DNA from: Candidatus Dependentiae bacterium
Lineage (GTDB): Bacteria > Babelota > Babeliae > Babelales > Vermiphilaceae
DNA length: 56,179 nucleotides
Assembly: GCA_026389015.1 (NCBI GenBank)
Contig: JAPLIR010000011.1
Location: 1 to 56,179, forward strand
Direction: 5' to 3'
The position numbers and the translations under genes are program-made. The notes below the pieces were generated by a model that was not told the origin of the DNA, ran no database searches, and worked only from the letters and a program-made list of their open reading frames with translations. Position 1 is the first letter of the stretch, and every line of letters begins with the position of its first letter. Shown here piece by piece: positions 35,303 to 44,233 of this stretch.

Positions 35303-35985
35303 ATGCCGTAATTCCTTTGGGTATCTTTAAAAAAAGTAACCGCTTTTTCTAGATCATTTTTAGTAATCTCTGGCCATAAACAATCAAGGAAATAACATTC
35401 CGCATAAGCTGCTTGATAGAGTAAAAAGTTGCTCAGCCGCTTTACGCCACCGGTACGTAAAATCATATCCGGTTCGGGCATACCACTGGTCCATAAATGT
35501 TGAGAAAATAGTTCGTCAGAAATTTGATCTTCTTTAAGCTCGCCTGTTTGAATCTTACGGACAATTTGTTTCACGCTGCCCATAATTTCTTGACGGGCGC
35601 CATAACAAAATAAGAAGTTAAGATTTAAGGTAGAACAATGCGCAGTGCCTTGTTCAATACGTTCGCATACGGGTCTAATTTTTTCAGGAAACAATGAACG
35701 ATCACCAATAAATCTAACGCGCACACCTTTTGCTTGGTATTCTTTTAGCATGCCATCTGATTCTTCAAGCATGAGATCGAATAAAAAATTTAATTCTGTT
35801 TCGGGGCGCTTAAAATTTTCAATGGAAAAGGTATATAACGAGAGATAGGGAATATTTTTTTCTATACAAAAATCAACGACACATTTAACCGCCTGTACTC
35901 CCTGACGATGTCCCACCCAAGGCAACCAGCCTTTACGTTGAGCCCACCGACGATTGCCATCCATAATACATGCAAAGTGTTTCAT
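35299..35985 (-). CDS. uppS: Isoprenyl transferase (undecaprenyl diphosphate synthase type)
   Basis: A 228-residue cis-prenyltransferase: CIMDGNRRWAQRKG with the catalytic Asp, HRQGVQAVKC, YLSLYTFSIENFKRP, RVRFIGDRSLFP, and MPEPDMILRTGGVKRLSNFLLYQAAYAE. It makes the C55 lipid carrier for cell-wall and glycan assembly, the same carrier the GT2 enzymes at 17831 and 19622 could use. It is the first gene of the uppS-gpsA-ftsY run. Confidence 0.96.
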   Translation of the reverse strand: MKHFACIMDGNRRWAQRKGWLPWVGHRQGVQAVKCVVDFCIEKNIPYLSLYTFSIENFKRPETELNFLFDLMLEESDGMLKEYQAKGVRVRFIGDRSLFPEKIRPVCERIEQGTAHCSTLNLNFLFCYGARQEIMGSVKQIVRKIQTGELKEDQISDELFSQHLWTSGMPEPDMILRTGGVKRLSNFLLYQAAYAECYFLDCLWPEITKNDLEKAVTFFKDTQRNYGI

Positions 35986-36024
35986 TGTATTCTCCGTTAT
36001 GGGCGTTTTGGAAGCACTCGTTGA

Positions 36025-36702
36025 TTATCGCGTTAATAGCTCAGTTTTATTGATAGTCAGTGTATTAAATCTGGTATTCCATGCAGTAATACCATAACTG
36101 ATTGCGTGGTACATCAACACCGTACCACTTGCAAATACAACGCGTTCAACAAAAACAACCGGAACTAAGCCATACCACACTGCCGGGGTCATAGGATCGG
36201 CATAGATCCAAATAACAGAACCTACCGCATGGGCCATAAAGGTTGCGCCCAATGACTCCGCAAACAATGATTTTTTACGAGCTAGGGTGAGCACCACCGG
36301 CACTAACCAGTAAAGACTATAAACCCACGCTTGTCCGCCAACCGGGTTGAGTATGAATAAACCCATACACGTTAAGGGGACGCCAACACGGAACAATAAT
36401 GAGGAGTTTTTCCAATAAAGAGCTGCAAAAAGCCCAGGAATATGGTATGCTAAGTGTATGAATGATAGAGAACCAGTCCACAAGAACTTTAAGCCCAACC
36501 CCATTCCACAGATCGCTAGAATCCCCGTGTTGCTACTGAACGCACCAGCCAATGGTATCACCATAGATGTTGCAGAAAACAGCGCGGTATACGACCCAAT
36601 AATAAAACTTACTTTAAAAAAGCTCGCTATCTTTATTAGAATGTTAAATAAGAGAACTGACAAACCGGTTTTTGACACAGTATTTGAATTATTTTTAATC
36701 AT
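36025..36702 (-). CDS. Integral membrane protein, possible transporter S component
   Basis: A 225-residue protein with about six hydrophobic segments and few charged residues. The opening ASFFKVSFIIGSYTALFSATSMVIPLAGAF and the size recall small substrate-binding membrane subunits of ECF transporters, but no decisive motif was seen and no ECF ATPase is nearby. It lies 39 nt upstream of uppS and may belong to the same transcript. Confidence 0.55.
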   Translation of the reverse strand: MIKNNSNTVSKTGLSVLLFNILIKIASFFKVSFIIGSYTALFSATSMVIPLAGAFSSNTGILAICGMGLGLKFLWTGSLSFIHLAYHIPGLFAALYWKNSSLLFRVGVPLTCMGLFILNPVGGQAWVYSLYWLVPVVLTLARKKSLFAESLGATFMAHAVGSVIWIYADPMTPAVWYGLVPVVFVERVVFASGTVLMYHAISYGITAWNTRFNTLTINKTELLTR

Positions 36703-36802
36703 TAAATTCCCAACAAAAAGGACGGTGAAACATACCTACTAAAAATACTCCCCAAACGAGGATTAATCAACTGAAAATTTGTACAACACAAGGAGTTAAC
36801 GT

Positions 36803-37346
36803 ATGAAATACAAAGCAATAATTTTCGATATGGATGGTACCATCATTGATACCGAACATATCTGGAAACAAGCAAATCGAGTCCTCGATTAAAGAAAAAT
36901 CAGCCTACGCTGACGAACTCTACGAGCAAGGCGTCTCATTCATTCAAGGGTTCCAAGAATTCCACCAAAAAGCATGTGCTCTAAATCTTAAAATGGGTGT
37001 TGCGACAAATGCAACCGACCAAACCGTATTCATCACCAATCGAGCACTCGATCTAAAAGGTTTTTTTGGTGAGCATATCTATAACATTTCCCATGTTAAT
37101 AATCTGTTCAAACCCCATCCAGCCTTATATTTGCACGCAGCAAAACAACTAGGCATCGATCCATCTGAATGTATCGCAATTGAAGATTCGTCGCATGGCA
37201 TTGCAGCCGCACGTGCTGCTGGTATGTTTTGTATCGGCATTAATACCGCTAAAAAACCAGAACGAATGACTGCATCGCACATCATTATTGATGAATACCA
37301 CGAAATTGACCTTGAAGCATTATTAGAGCTCGTAAAGCACCAGTGA
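36803..37346 (+). pseudogene. HAD-family phosphatase, internally deleted and frameshifted
   Basis: After an AAGGAG site, ATG 36803 opens a normal HAD start, KAIIFDMDGTIIDTEH, but it stops at 36890-36892 after 29 codons. The remainder continues in another frame as SSIKEKSAYADELYEQGV, MGVATNATDQTV (motif II), FKPHPALYLHAAKQLG (motif III Lys) and AIEDSSHGIAAARAAGM (motif IV). Most of the helical cap that should lie between the two parts is missing. A beta-phosphoglucomutase-like HAD would be ~215 residues; this locus is short by some 40 and out of frame, so it is probably dead. Confidence 0.85.
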
Positions 37347-37425
37347 AGCGCCACAGTTTAAAAACCATTGTCTAGCGCGAAATTCTTCGTAGCCTTGGCG
37401 TAGTAGAATAACTCAAAGCTCACCA

Positions 37426-37447
37426 ACACTGGACATCAGTCCAGTGT
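37426..37447. repeat. Perfect hairpin next to a possible dispersed repeat
   Basis: ACACTGGAC-ATCA-GTCCAGTGT is a perfect 9-bp stem with a 4-nt loop and no T run. Just before it, 37385-37410 holds TTCGTAGCCTTGGCGTAGTA, which on the other strand begins TACTACGCCAAGG. I have the impression that sequences like this recur between genes of related genomes, but could not test it. No second full copy was found in this window. Confidence 0.35.
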
Positions 37448-37493
37448 CATGCGGCAATCGCCCCTCGCAACCTATTCACCACAAAATATATTT

Positions 37494-38252
37494 TTACTCA
37501 ATCACCTTGCACAACAAACACCGCTCTGCAAGTCTAGTAATAGACCTCGTTGCGTTTTGAACCGATAAACCTAACGCTTTATAAATTCGTTCCCATTCTG
37601 TGGGATTGTTCCATACCTGCCTATCATCTAAATAAAAATTTCTTATTTTAGGTAAATTCCAATCATTTTCTTGCGACCGTACAGGGCTCACAACAACTAA
37701 TATAAAATCTAAAGACGGAAACTTATTTTCAATAAGATCCCTAAAAGCAATGGCTTGTTGTTTATTCATACCAAAATGTCTTATGAAAAATACTTGCTCA
37801 TCGCCATTACAAAATTCATACATTCTTTTTATGCGCCTTGCGTATTTTGAAGTTATTTCGTCATAAAAATCCATATAATGAGGGCTGATTTTTCCCTGAC
37901 TCACAAGAACCGCAACGTCTTCTTGAGAGCCGTCAATTGATGGTTTAATAGTCTGGGTAGTTGTTGGAAAATCATGAACGAATTGAAATCCGTAATAGTC
38001 GACTATGCCTTGCTGGTCACCTCTTATTCTTAAGCTAGATTTTTCTAAAAAGTGTGCAAAGTCATCGTTAAAAGCTTGATAAAGACCTGCAAAACTAGAT
38101 ACAATCCAATCAAGTGGCAGAGAGACTTGTCTTAAATTCAAACCTTTAATTGCCGCAGCCGCCGAACAGTGAGTGCCGATCGGGATGATTTTGTAAGCAA
38201 GCACAAGAGTGTTGCAACATATTAATACCGTTATTATTATTGTTTTTATCAT
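37494..38252 (-). CDS. Secreted DUF1796 (putative papain-like cysteine peptidase) protein
   Basis: A 252-residue protein with signal peptide MIKTIIITVLICCNTLVLA and an AGGAT site. The following PIGTHCSAAAAIKGLNLRQVSL, PLDWIVSSF and FAHFLEKSSLRI match DUF1796, whose members begin with S-x-G-x-x-C-x-x-A, an LRx-x-S-(F/L)PFDW motif and a downstream catalytic-looking His/Asp (here FIRHFGMN and LDFILVVV). The Cys in THCSA would be the nucleophile if it is a peptidase. DUF1796 genes often sit in glycan clusters, as here. The signal peptide is unusual for the family. Confidence 0.7.
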   Translation of the reverse strand: MIKTIIITVLICCNTLVLAYKIIPIGTHCSAAAAIKGLNLRQVSLPLDWIVSSFAGLYQAFNDDFAHFLEKSSLRIRGDQQGIVDYYGFQFVHDFPTTTQTIKPSIDGSQEDVAVLVSQGKISPHYMDFYDEITSKYARRIKRMYEFCNGDEQVFFIRHFGMNKQQAIAFRDLIENKFPSLDFILVVVSPVRSQENDWNLPKIRNFYLDDRQVWNNPTEWERIYKALGLSVQNATRSITRLAERCLLCKVIE

Positions 38253-38331
38253 TTTTTCATCCTATTTTATGCATCGTGAGTTTGAATTAATCATAAACAA
38301 TACCGTTGCGACCACTAACGTCGGCCTCGTC

Positions 38332-39060
38332 TCATGCGGCGCTCGTCCCTCTCAACCACGTATGAACAAATTCTATGTATTCTGGTGGATTGTAGCTCAT
38401 ACACGTGTGAAAATTAAACGTATTATTTCTGCATCCTGTTTTGTCCAACACCGATTCAAGATCAATTAAAAAATAATTATTACCATCATACGAAATATTA
38501 CCCGCCACCAAATCGTAATACGCCAAACCCGTACGAGCCACCGTTGCCTGTAACGAATCTAAAAATCTTTTGAAAGCATCATTTTGGTGCTTGAGACTTT
38601 TTATCGTCCCATGGCAATCTTTTAGTAAATTATTCTGTTTTTTATAACCATCGACTGCATAGGTTATATATCCTCTGCAAATCCCTTCTTTATCAAAAAT
38701 TACGCAATGCAGTGGCGCAATGTCTTTATAAAAACCTTGTTTTACGCCCATCAAAAAATAGGATTTAAACCTATAATCTTTTTTCCAAACTTTAACGTAT
38801 ACGTTGTTTTCTTTATCGTAGTACACTTTTCTTTTTTGATTTTTTTGCACACACTTCATTTTTGAATAAGGCACATCTTCTAAATCGCATACCGCACAAT
38901 GCTGACTAATTTCTCGCATGTCTGATTTAGCTTTTGTGCTATTCATGACTAAGCATTTGGATAATAAAGGAATGTTTACTTTATGCGTCCGTGACTCTGC
39001 ACAAACAGGACTTAACACCGATAAAAATAATGCTGATACTATACCAATCTTTGTCATCAT
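38332..39060 (-). CDS. Secreted kinase-like (APH/protein kinase fold) protein
   Basis: About 242 residues from ATG 39060 (GAGGGGG site), with signal peptide MMTKIGIVSALFLSVLSPVCA. The mature part has VYVKVWKKDYRFKSYF (strand with a candidate ATP-binding Lys), CRGYITYAVDGYK (hinge-like), and near the C terminus GLAYYDLVAGNISYDGNNYFLIDLES. Here D-L-x-x-x-N matches the kinase catalytic loop and DLE stands for DFG, as in lipopolysaccharide and aminoglycoside kinases. It is likely a small-molecule, sugar or protein kinase acting outside the bacterial cytosol. The Gly-rich loop is weak. Confidence 0.65.
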   Translation of the reverse strand: MMTKIGIVSALFLSVLSPVCAESRTHKVNIPLLSKCLVMNSTKAKSDMREISQHCAVCDLEDVPYSKMKCVQKNQKRKVYYDKENNVYVKVWKKDYRFKSYFLMGVKQGFYKDIAPLHCVIFDKEGICRGYITYAVDGYKKQNNLLKDCHGTIKSLKHQNDAFKRFLDSLQATVARTGLAYYDLVAGNISYDGNNYFLIDLESVLDKTGCRNNTFNFHTCMSYNPPEYIEFVHTWLRGTSAA

Positions 39061-39217
39061 AACCCCCTCATAATACAACTTCCCACACTTGTTATTGGGA
39101 TTGTAGCATTGGAAGCACTATGAATGATAGATTATTGATAAGAGAAATAAAAAAGGGCAAAAATCCAATGATAAAGAATCACCGAATGTTTACCCGAATT
39201 ATAAAGCATCTAAATAG

Positions 39218-40318
39218 TTATAGTTGTGCTTGCGCCCATGCAAACGTGTCTCGCCAACGATTCAGCATTTCTTGCTTATGCAGCACGCCGAAAGCCTTAA
39301 TTTTTTCTTTTAAAGTTTGGTAATCAGTTGTCTTTACTTTGTATTGCAAATCTTCCCAAGAATCAAAATAGATCATAACTTCGCTATTTTCAGGGCAATA
39401 CCATTCTGAAAGCTCAAGATGATCTAATGCAAAAAATCTATACAAATGTCTTTCCGCATCATTCCTATAAAGTTCTTTTAAAAACTTTATTGAAGGGACA
39501 AAATGAGGCAACCCTAGCTGCATATTCTCAAATAACGCCAAATTGGACCATTGATAAGGAAAATGAAGAATTCCCTTAAAATCTTTTAAATCATGCGGTC
39601 CATTATATTGGCCACAATAAGTCGCTATTCCCAATTTCTTGCAGGTGCTTTGCAAATGCTGCACTTGATGGGGCTCCATGCGCAATGGAATAAATAATGT
39701 TTCTTCTTTCTTAATCTCGTGAGGAATATAACTCACTCCCTCATATCTCATGTTATTTTCTATTGAGCCACAAGGTTTAATAATAATATCACCTGTGTTA
39801 ACACCTTTTGTTGATGCATAAAAATGTTCATAGGCAACATAGCCAATTACTTTCACATTTGATTGTGTTGCTGCTTTATTGAAAAGATTATAATATTCAG
39901 CATCAGGAAACTCTGAATCCCGGCTTTCCCAATCGTAATAATCAAAGCGATTACATATCCAAATTATGAGAGGATTTTTCCACCCATTTTGCAAAAAAAT
40001 TCTTGCAAGTGGTGCCGTGTCTGAAGTAACAATCGCATCAAATTGATTAAAATAATCTTTATGCTTTATCCATATTTTTTCTGCCCGCTCATGACTGATG
40101 TTATATACGGCATTTCCTTTTGAATACCCATCAAATTCTGCACCTGGCTTTTCGAGAATATACCAAGAGGTGAGGTCAAGGTGTAGTTCTTGTGCAACTA
40201 CTTCAAAATCTTTTACACAACCGTGATGAAAACTAAGGTGTAAAACTTTTATTGCGGTAAGCGTTGTTGGCAGTAACAAGTTAGCCAAGACAATAACAAT
40301 CCCAAAAAACTTATTCAT
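39218..40318 (-). CDS. Secreted glycosyltransferase-like protein, GT-B type
   Basis: A 366-residue protein with signal peptide MNKFFGIVIVLANLLLPTTLTA. IKVLHLSFHHGCVKDFEVVAQEL starts an N-terminal Rossmann-like domain, ATQSNVKVIGYVAYEHFY and TLFIPLRMEPHQVQHLQSTC open the second, and HFPYQWSNLALFENMQLGLPHFVPS is the typical GT-B nucleotide-sugar end, with a Glu after the Asn/Leu region. The exact GT family is not recognised. A promoter with a perfect TTGACA lies at 40351-40379, divergent from the next gene. Confidence 0.7.
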   Translation of the reverse strand: MNKFFGIVIVLANLLLPTTLTAIKVLHLSFHHGCVKDFEVVAQELHLDLTSWYILEKPGAEFDGYSKGNAVYNISHERAEKIWIKHKDYFNQFDAIVTSDTAPLARIFLQNGWKNPLIIWICNRFDYYDWESRDSEFPDAEYYNLFNKAATQSNVKVIGYVAYEHFYASTKGVNTGDIIIKPCGSIENNMRYEGVSYIPHEIKKEETLFIPLRMEPHQVQHLQSTCKKLGIATYCGQYNGPHDLKDFKGILHFPYQWSNLALFENMQLGLPHFVPSIKFLKELYRNDAERHLYRFFALDHLELSEWYCPENSEVMIYFDSWEDLQYKVKTTDYQTLKEKIKAFGVLHKQEMLNRWRDTFAWAQAQL

Positions 40319-40331
40319 ACTACCCTTTCAT

Positions 40332-40369
40332 GATTTTTAAAATACGCTATGATATACGATTTTTAAAAT
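40332..40369. repeat. Pair of 12-bp direct repeats in a divergent promoter region
   Basis: GATTTTTAAAAT occurs exactly at 40332-40343 and 40358-40369, 26 nt start to start. The copies flank the -10 of the minus-strand promoter, a suitable place for a regulator binding on one DNA face or overlapping two turns. Confidence 0.6.
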
Positions 40370-40379
40370 GTGCTGTCAA
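40351..40379 (-). promoter_or_regulatory. Promoter of the 39218-40318 gene
   Basis: On the minus strand a consensus TTGACA (40379-40374) and TATATC (40356-40351) are 17 nt apart, about 33 nt upstream of the ATG at 40318. Confidence 0.65.
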
Positions 40380-40394
40380 ACTTGCATGAGAACA

Positions 40395-40424
40395 TTGACC
40401 AATTTTTTTTATGCACGATACTGT
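40395..40424 (+). promoter_or_regulatory. Promoter of the 40459-41463 gene
   Basis: TTGACC (40395-40400) and TACTGT (40419-40424) are 18 nt apart, about 35 nt upstream of the ATG. The -35 and 18-nt spacing match the promoters at 49674 and 50652. Confidence 0.55.
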
Positions 40425-40458
40425 AGAGCAAAATTTAACGTCTCACAAAGGAATCGTC

Positions 40459-41463
40459 ATGAAAATAAACAACATGTTATTAATGTTTGTTTTACCTATT
40501 CTGCTTATTCATCATGTCAGCAAAGCACATACCAACATACGCACGCTACCATTCAAAAAAGTCATTATCTGGGGCCACAAACTCCATTCTCATACCCATT
40601 CTTATATACATTATGCTTTTTATAAAACATTCAAACATCTGGGTTATGATACCTACTGGCTGGATAATACAGATGAAGTAAGCACTATAGATTTCACCAA
40701 TTCACTTTTCATTACCGCTGGTCAAGTAGACCAAAAAATACCATTAAGAAATGACTGTCGCTACATACTCCACAATTGCAATCTTGAAAAATACCAGCCA
40801 TTGTTCGAACAAAATCTATGCATACTACTACAGGTATATACCCACGATTGCATAAAGCGTAACGACACAAAAATAGACGATTGTATCTATATGGATATCA
40901 ACAATAAAATACTCTATATGCCATGGGCTACTGATTTATTGCCTTACGAAATCGATGCCATAAAAAAACAAGTTTCTCATAGAAAAACAGAAGACTGTTT
41001 TTATTGGATAGGAAGCGTTTGGGGTGATAACGAGCAAGGCAATTATGATACATTGAATCAATTTGTTAAGGCATGCACAAAAAACAATATTAAATTTAAA
41101 CAGTTTCTATTTATTAGCCCAGAAGAAAACATACAATATATGCAACAATCCTATCTGGCACCAGCCTTACAGGGGCAATGGCAATGCGAAAATGGCTACA
41201 TTCCATGCCGCATATTTAAAAACATTAGCTATGGGCAAATGGGCATTACCAATTCAAAGACCGTGTACGATCTTTTTAAAGGCAAAATTGTCTACAATCA
41301 AGACGCCTTCCAACTTTTTTACGACGCCCAAGAACGATTACGCACCATGGACATTACAGAACTTTATGAGCTGATGGATTTTGTACGAGATAATCATACC
41401 TATATTAATAGAGTCCAATCATTACTCGATTTCATGAATATCATAAAACCATTTAATAACTAA
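40459..41463 (+). CDS. Secreted glycosyltransferase-like protein
   Basis: A protein of about 334 residues. ATG 40459 follows an AAAGGA site and gives signal peptide MKINNMLLMFVLPILLIHHVSKA; an ATG at 40411 would bury it. FKKVIIWGHKLHSHTHSYIHYAFYKTFKHLGYDTYWLDN starts a Rossmann-like domain, and FKNISYGQMGITNSKTVYDLF with the late KIVYNQDAFQLFYDA resemble the nucleotide-sugar end of GT-B enzymes. It is similar in plan to the divergent gene. No catalytic residue can be named. Confidence 0.65.
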   Translation: MKINNMLLMFVLPILLIHHVSKAHTNIRTLPFKKVIIWGHKLHSHTHSYIHYAFYKTFKHLGYDTYWLDNTDEVSTIDFTNSLFITAGQVDQKIPLRNDCRYILHNCNLEKYQPLFEQNLCILLQVYTHDCIKRNDTKIDDCIYMDINNKILYMPWATDLLPYEIDAIKKQVSHRKTEDCFYWIGSVWGDNEQGNYDTLNQFVKACTKNNIKFKQFLFISPEENIQYMQQSYLAPALQGQWQCENGYIPCRIFKNISYGQMGITNSKTVYDLFKGKIVYNQDAFQLFYDAQERLRTMDITELYELMDFVRDNHTYINRVQSLLDFMNIIKPFNN

Positions 41464-41481
41464 CCAATAACGGAGGCTCCC

Positions 41482-42366
41482 ATGAAGTTATTAAAAAACC
41501 TTTATTTTATACTAGCACTCTGCACCTCTATGCCCGCGCTCACTGCATCTGATAAAATTTTGATTGTCACTCAGGCTTTCAATCGTCCCGACTTTATAAA
41601 GCTACAACATAAAACGTTTAGAGCATTCCTTAACGATGATTATGAATTTGTTGTCTTCAATGATGCTAACAACGTATCGATGCAGAATGAAATTCAAACC
41701 ACATGCCAAGAATGTAATATTCGCTGTATCAACATTCCCCAAGCAATGCACTATCAAAGAGATAATCCCTGCGCACGCTCTGCTGATGCCGTTCAATATT
41801 CGCTGAATAACCTAGGCTTCAATCATGATGGCATTGTATTTGTTATAGATTCGGACATGTTTTTGATAAAGCCATTCAGCATCACAGAATTCCTCCAAGA
41901 TAATCAATGCGATCTATATGGATGCCTTCAACAACGCGAACACGTGACCTATATCTGGAATGGCTTAGTATTCATGAATATGCGCACACTACCAAACAAA
42001 AAAAGCATAAATTTTGATTATGGTAAAGTCGAAGGTCAAGCTACCGATGTTGGCGGACACTTGCATTATTATTTAAAAAATAACCCTTCATTACGCGTTA
42101 AGCTTTATTCAAATACGCACTTATATGAATTACCCAATGATGAATCAAAACTCAGACGCTTGGGATACGATTCACTAACGATACATTTAGTATCAAAGAT
42201 ATACAGCGGCTCATTTGATATGGAATTACACGCGCAAGACCATTTCCTTCACTACCGAGCTGGTGGCAACTGGAATCGTAAGTCTCCAACCTACCACAGT
42301 GACAAAACAGCCCTACTACACGAATTTATTGATGCAGCGCTTATAGAATATAGTGAAAATAAATAA
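41482..42366 (+). CDS. Secreted GT-A-like glycosyltransferase
   Basis: A 294-residue protein with signal peptide MKLLKNLYFILALCTSMPALTA and a GGAGG site. DKILIVTQAFNRPDFIKLQHKTF starts a GT-A fold, and GIVFVIDSDMFLIKPFSITEF has the metal-binding D-S-D. ATDVGGHLHYYL and HAQDHFLHYRAGGNW are likely acceptor or C-terminal metal-binding (His) segments. It follows the previous gene by 18 nt and overlaps the reading frame of the next, so the three form an operon. Confidence 0.75.
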   Translation: MKLLKNLYFILALCTSMPALTASDKILIVTQAFNRPDFIKLQHKTFRAFLNDDYEFVVFNDANNVSMQNEIQTTCQECNIRCINIPQAMHYQRDNPCARSADAVQYSLNNLGFNHDGIVFVIDSDMFLIKPFSITEFLQDNQCDLYGCLQQREHVTYIWNGLVFMNMRTLPNKKSINFDYGKVEGQATDVGGHLHYYLKNNPSLRVKLYSNTHLYELPNDESKLRRLGYDSLTIHLVSKIYSGSFDMELHAQDHFLHYRAGGNWNRKSPTYHSDKTALLHEFIDAALIEYSENK

Positions 42367-42385
42367 TTTAAATTTAAAGGTAAAA

Positions 42386-43396
42386 ATGAAAAAAATCTTA
42401 TTATTGATAGCCCTCAGTTGTAACAGTTATACACAAAACACTTTTGAATGTGTGTCATATAAAACCCATGGCCATCTAGATACCATCTTCCTTCAAAACA
42501 TGGTCAACACATTCAACGTTGATAATTTTTTTGAAACAGGAACTTTCGACGCCGGTACCACTATTAATGCAGTACCGTACTTTAAAACAATCGTCACCGT
42601 AGAACTTCACGATAGTCTTTTTGCAGGTTCAAAAGCAAAACTCGCTCCTTACAAAAATGTAATACCATTTCATGGACACTCTCCTGAGGCCATCAGAATA
42701 TTCGCTCCACAATTACAAGGCACCATCTTGTTTTGGCTCGATGCCCACTATAGCGGTGAGGGCACTGCATTAAGCTTTAGCAATCACGAAGCTCCCGATG
42801 CTGTAACACCTATACGAGGCGAATTAGCTGCCATTAAAGCGGCAAATCTCAACGATTGTGTCATCTTAATAGACGACATTCGAGGCTTTGGCATTGAAGT
42901 TGCTGGTGTTGAATATTTAGGGTGTTGGGCATATCCGAGTGTGCAAGAATTAAAACGCGATTTACTTGCGATTAATCCTAACTTTACCGTCATGTTGTTG
43001 GGCGACATGCTCCTCGCCTATGACCAATCCAAACATCAACCACTGTTTTCTGACACAGTACAAGCCTGCACTAAGACGCGATTGTATGATGGGTACAATC
43101 TCAGCAATGAAGAACTGCTCGCAGCAGAAGAAGTTATTCAGCATGCGCCTGAAAAAGAAAAATCGTGCCTAAAAAATCTCTATAAACTTATGACTCATCA
43201 CAAAGACCCCATGTTTTGGCATGATTTGTGGTATGGCCTTGTTGAACTCGGCGATGGCAATTATGCTCATGCCCACAGTGCATTTTCTAAAGTTGCCCTA
43301 CGAACCCAGACCTTTAACAAAAACAGACAGTACAACCTAAAAACCATTGCCTATAATCACCGACGCATTGATACGTACCTCAATGCTTGTAAATAA
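42386..43396 (+). CDS. Secreted methyltransferase-like protein
   Basis: A 336-residue protein from ATG 42386 (AAAGG site), with signal peptide MKKILLLIALSCNSYT. Residues ~35-200 look like a class I methyltransferase: NFFETGTFDAGTTINAVPYF (motif I), IVTVELHDSLF, ILFWLDAHYSGE, and CVILIDDIRGFG. The same unit forms the N-terminal half of the 47856-49613 protein. After it, ACTKTRLYDGYNLSNEELLAAEEVI also has a counterpart there. Substrate unknown, probably a sugar. Confidence 0.72.
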   Translation: MKKILLLIALSCNSYTQNTFECVSYKTHGHLDTIFLQNMVNTFNVDNFFETGTFDAGTTINAVPYFKTIVTVELHDSLFAGSKAKLAPYKNVIPFHGHSPEAIRIFAPQLQGTILFWLDAHYSGEGTALSFSNHEAPDAVTPIRGELAAIKAANLNDCVILIDDIRGFGIEVAGVEYLGCWAYPSVQELKRDLLAINPNFTVMLLGDMLLAYDQSKHQPLFSDTVQACTKTRLYDGYNLSNEELLAAEEVIQHAPEKEKSCLKNLYKLMTHHKDPMFWHDLWYGLVELGDGNYAHAHSAFSKVALRTQTFNKNRQYNLKTIAYNHRRIDTYLNACK

Positions 43397-43431
43397 TGCA
43401 TGTGCGTGATGATTGCTAATTTTCATTAACA

Positions 43432-43460
43432 TTGCAAAGTTAAAAAAAAATTTCTAGAAT
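43432..43460 (+). promoter_or_regulatory. Promoter of the 43525-44199 gene
   Basis: TTGCAA (43432-43437) and TAGAAT (43455-43460) are 17 nt apart, with an A-rich spacer, about 65 nt upstream of the ATG at 43525. Confidence 0.6.
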
Positions 43461-43524
43461 GGGGCATCAATTTTTATTGAAATAATATTTTAAAAATGAG
43501 TAATGAGTAAGGGAGATCACCCTA

Positions 43525-44199
43525 ATGAAGCCTATAAAATATATCCTGTTATCGTTATCAACAATTCTATTAACCAACCTAACTTTTAGTAATAACCCAA
43601 CCCTTCCTGAACCGTATAAATCCATTAATGTTCTTGCCCCTGATTATTTTGAATGGTGGTTTCCATTAGCTAATAGAAAGATGCTTCAGCATTTTATCAC
43701 CACCATGAAGCCAACTGTAGTGGTTGAAATTGGTTCTTGGCTTGGCGCATCTGCTATTTTTATGGCTGGGCTACTTCCTGACGAAAGCAAGTTATACGCA
43801 ATTGATCATTGGCAAGGGTCTAGAGAACATTTTGATGGAAACTATAATCGATTACTAGTCAAACTGTACCACCAATTTTTATCAAATGTGATACATAGCA
43901 ATGTTGCACATAAAATAGTCCCGGTAAAGACAAGTTCTCTTGATGCAGCAACATTACTCGATATTAACCCCGACCTTATTTACATTGATGGCTCCCATGA
44001 CCCGGTAGACGTATACAACGACATTATGGCTTGGTATCCAAAACTCGCAGTTGGCGGGATTATGTGCGGAGACGATTATGGCTGGGGGAATGAACAAGTT
44101 GGCTATGTAAACAGTGGCGTTGACAAAGCTGCTGCTGAGCTGGGCGTTTCTGTATCGGTCATTGACGATGTATTCTGGTATTTTCCACCTAAAGTTTAA
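43525..44199 (+). CDS. Secreted class I methyltransferase (Methyltransf_24-like)
   Basis: A 224-residue protein with signal peptide MKPIKYILLSLSTILLTNLTFS. Motifs: TVVVEIGSWLGASAIFMAGLL (motif I), KLYAIDHWQGS (acidic end of strand 2), and LIYIDGSHDPVDVYNDIMAW then GGIMCGDDYGWG, which is the hallmark of the Methyltransf_24 group used by many sugar and antibiotic methyltransferases. All catalytic motifs look intact, so an active exported methyltransferase is likely. SAM would have to be available where it acts. Confidence 0.85.
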   Translation: MKPIKYILLSLSTILLTNLTFSNNPTLPEPYKSINVLAPDYFEWWFPLANRKMLQHFITTMKPTVVVEIGSWLGASAIFMAGLLPDESKLYAIDHWQGSREHFDGNYNRLLVKLYHQFLSNVIHSNVAHKIVPVKTSSLDAATLLDINPDLIYIDGSHDPVDVYNDIMAWYPKLAVGGIMCGDDYGWGNEQVGYVNSGVDKAAAELGVSVSVIDDVFWYFPPKV

Positions 44200-44233
44200 T
44201 TATTCAATCATTAAGAATGAAACGGCAAAAACA

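Noticed and set aside
37381-37447. CRISPR repeat or transposon end
   Set aside because: There is one hairpin only, no spaced copies, and no transposase or target duplication nearby.
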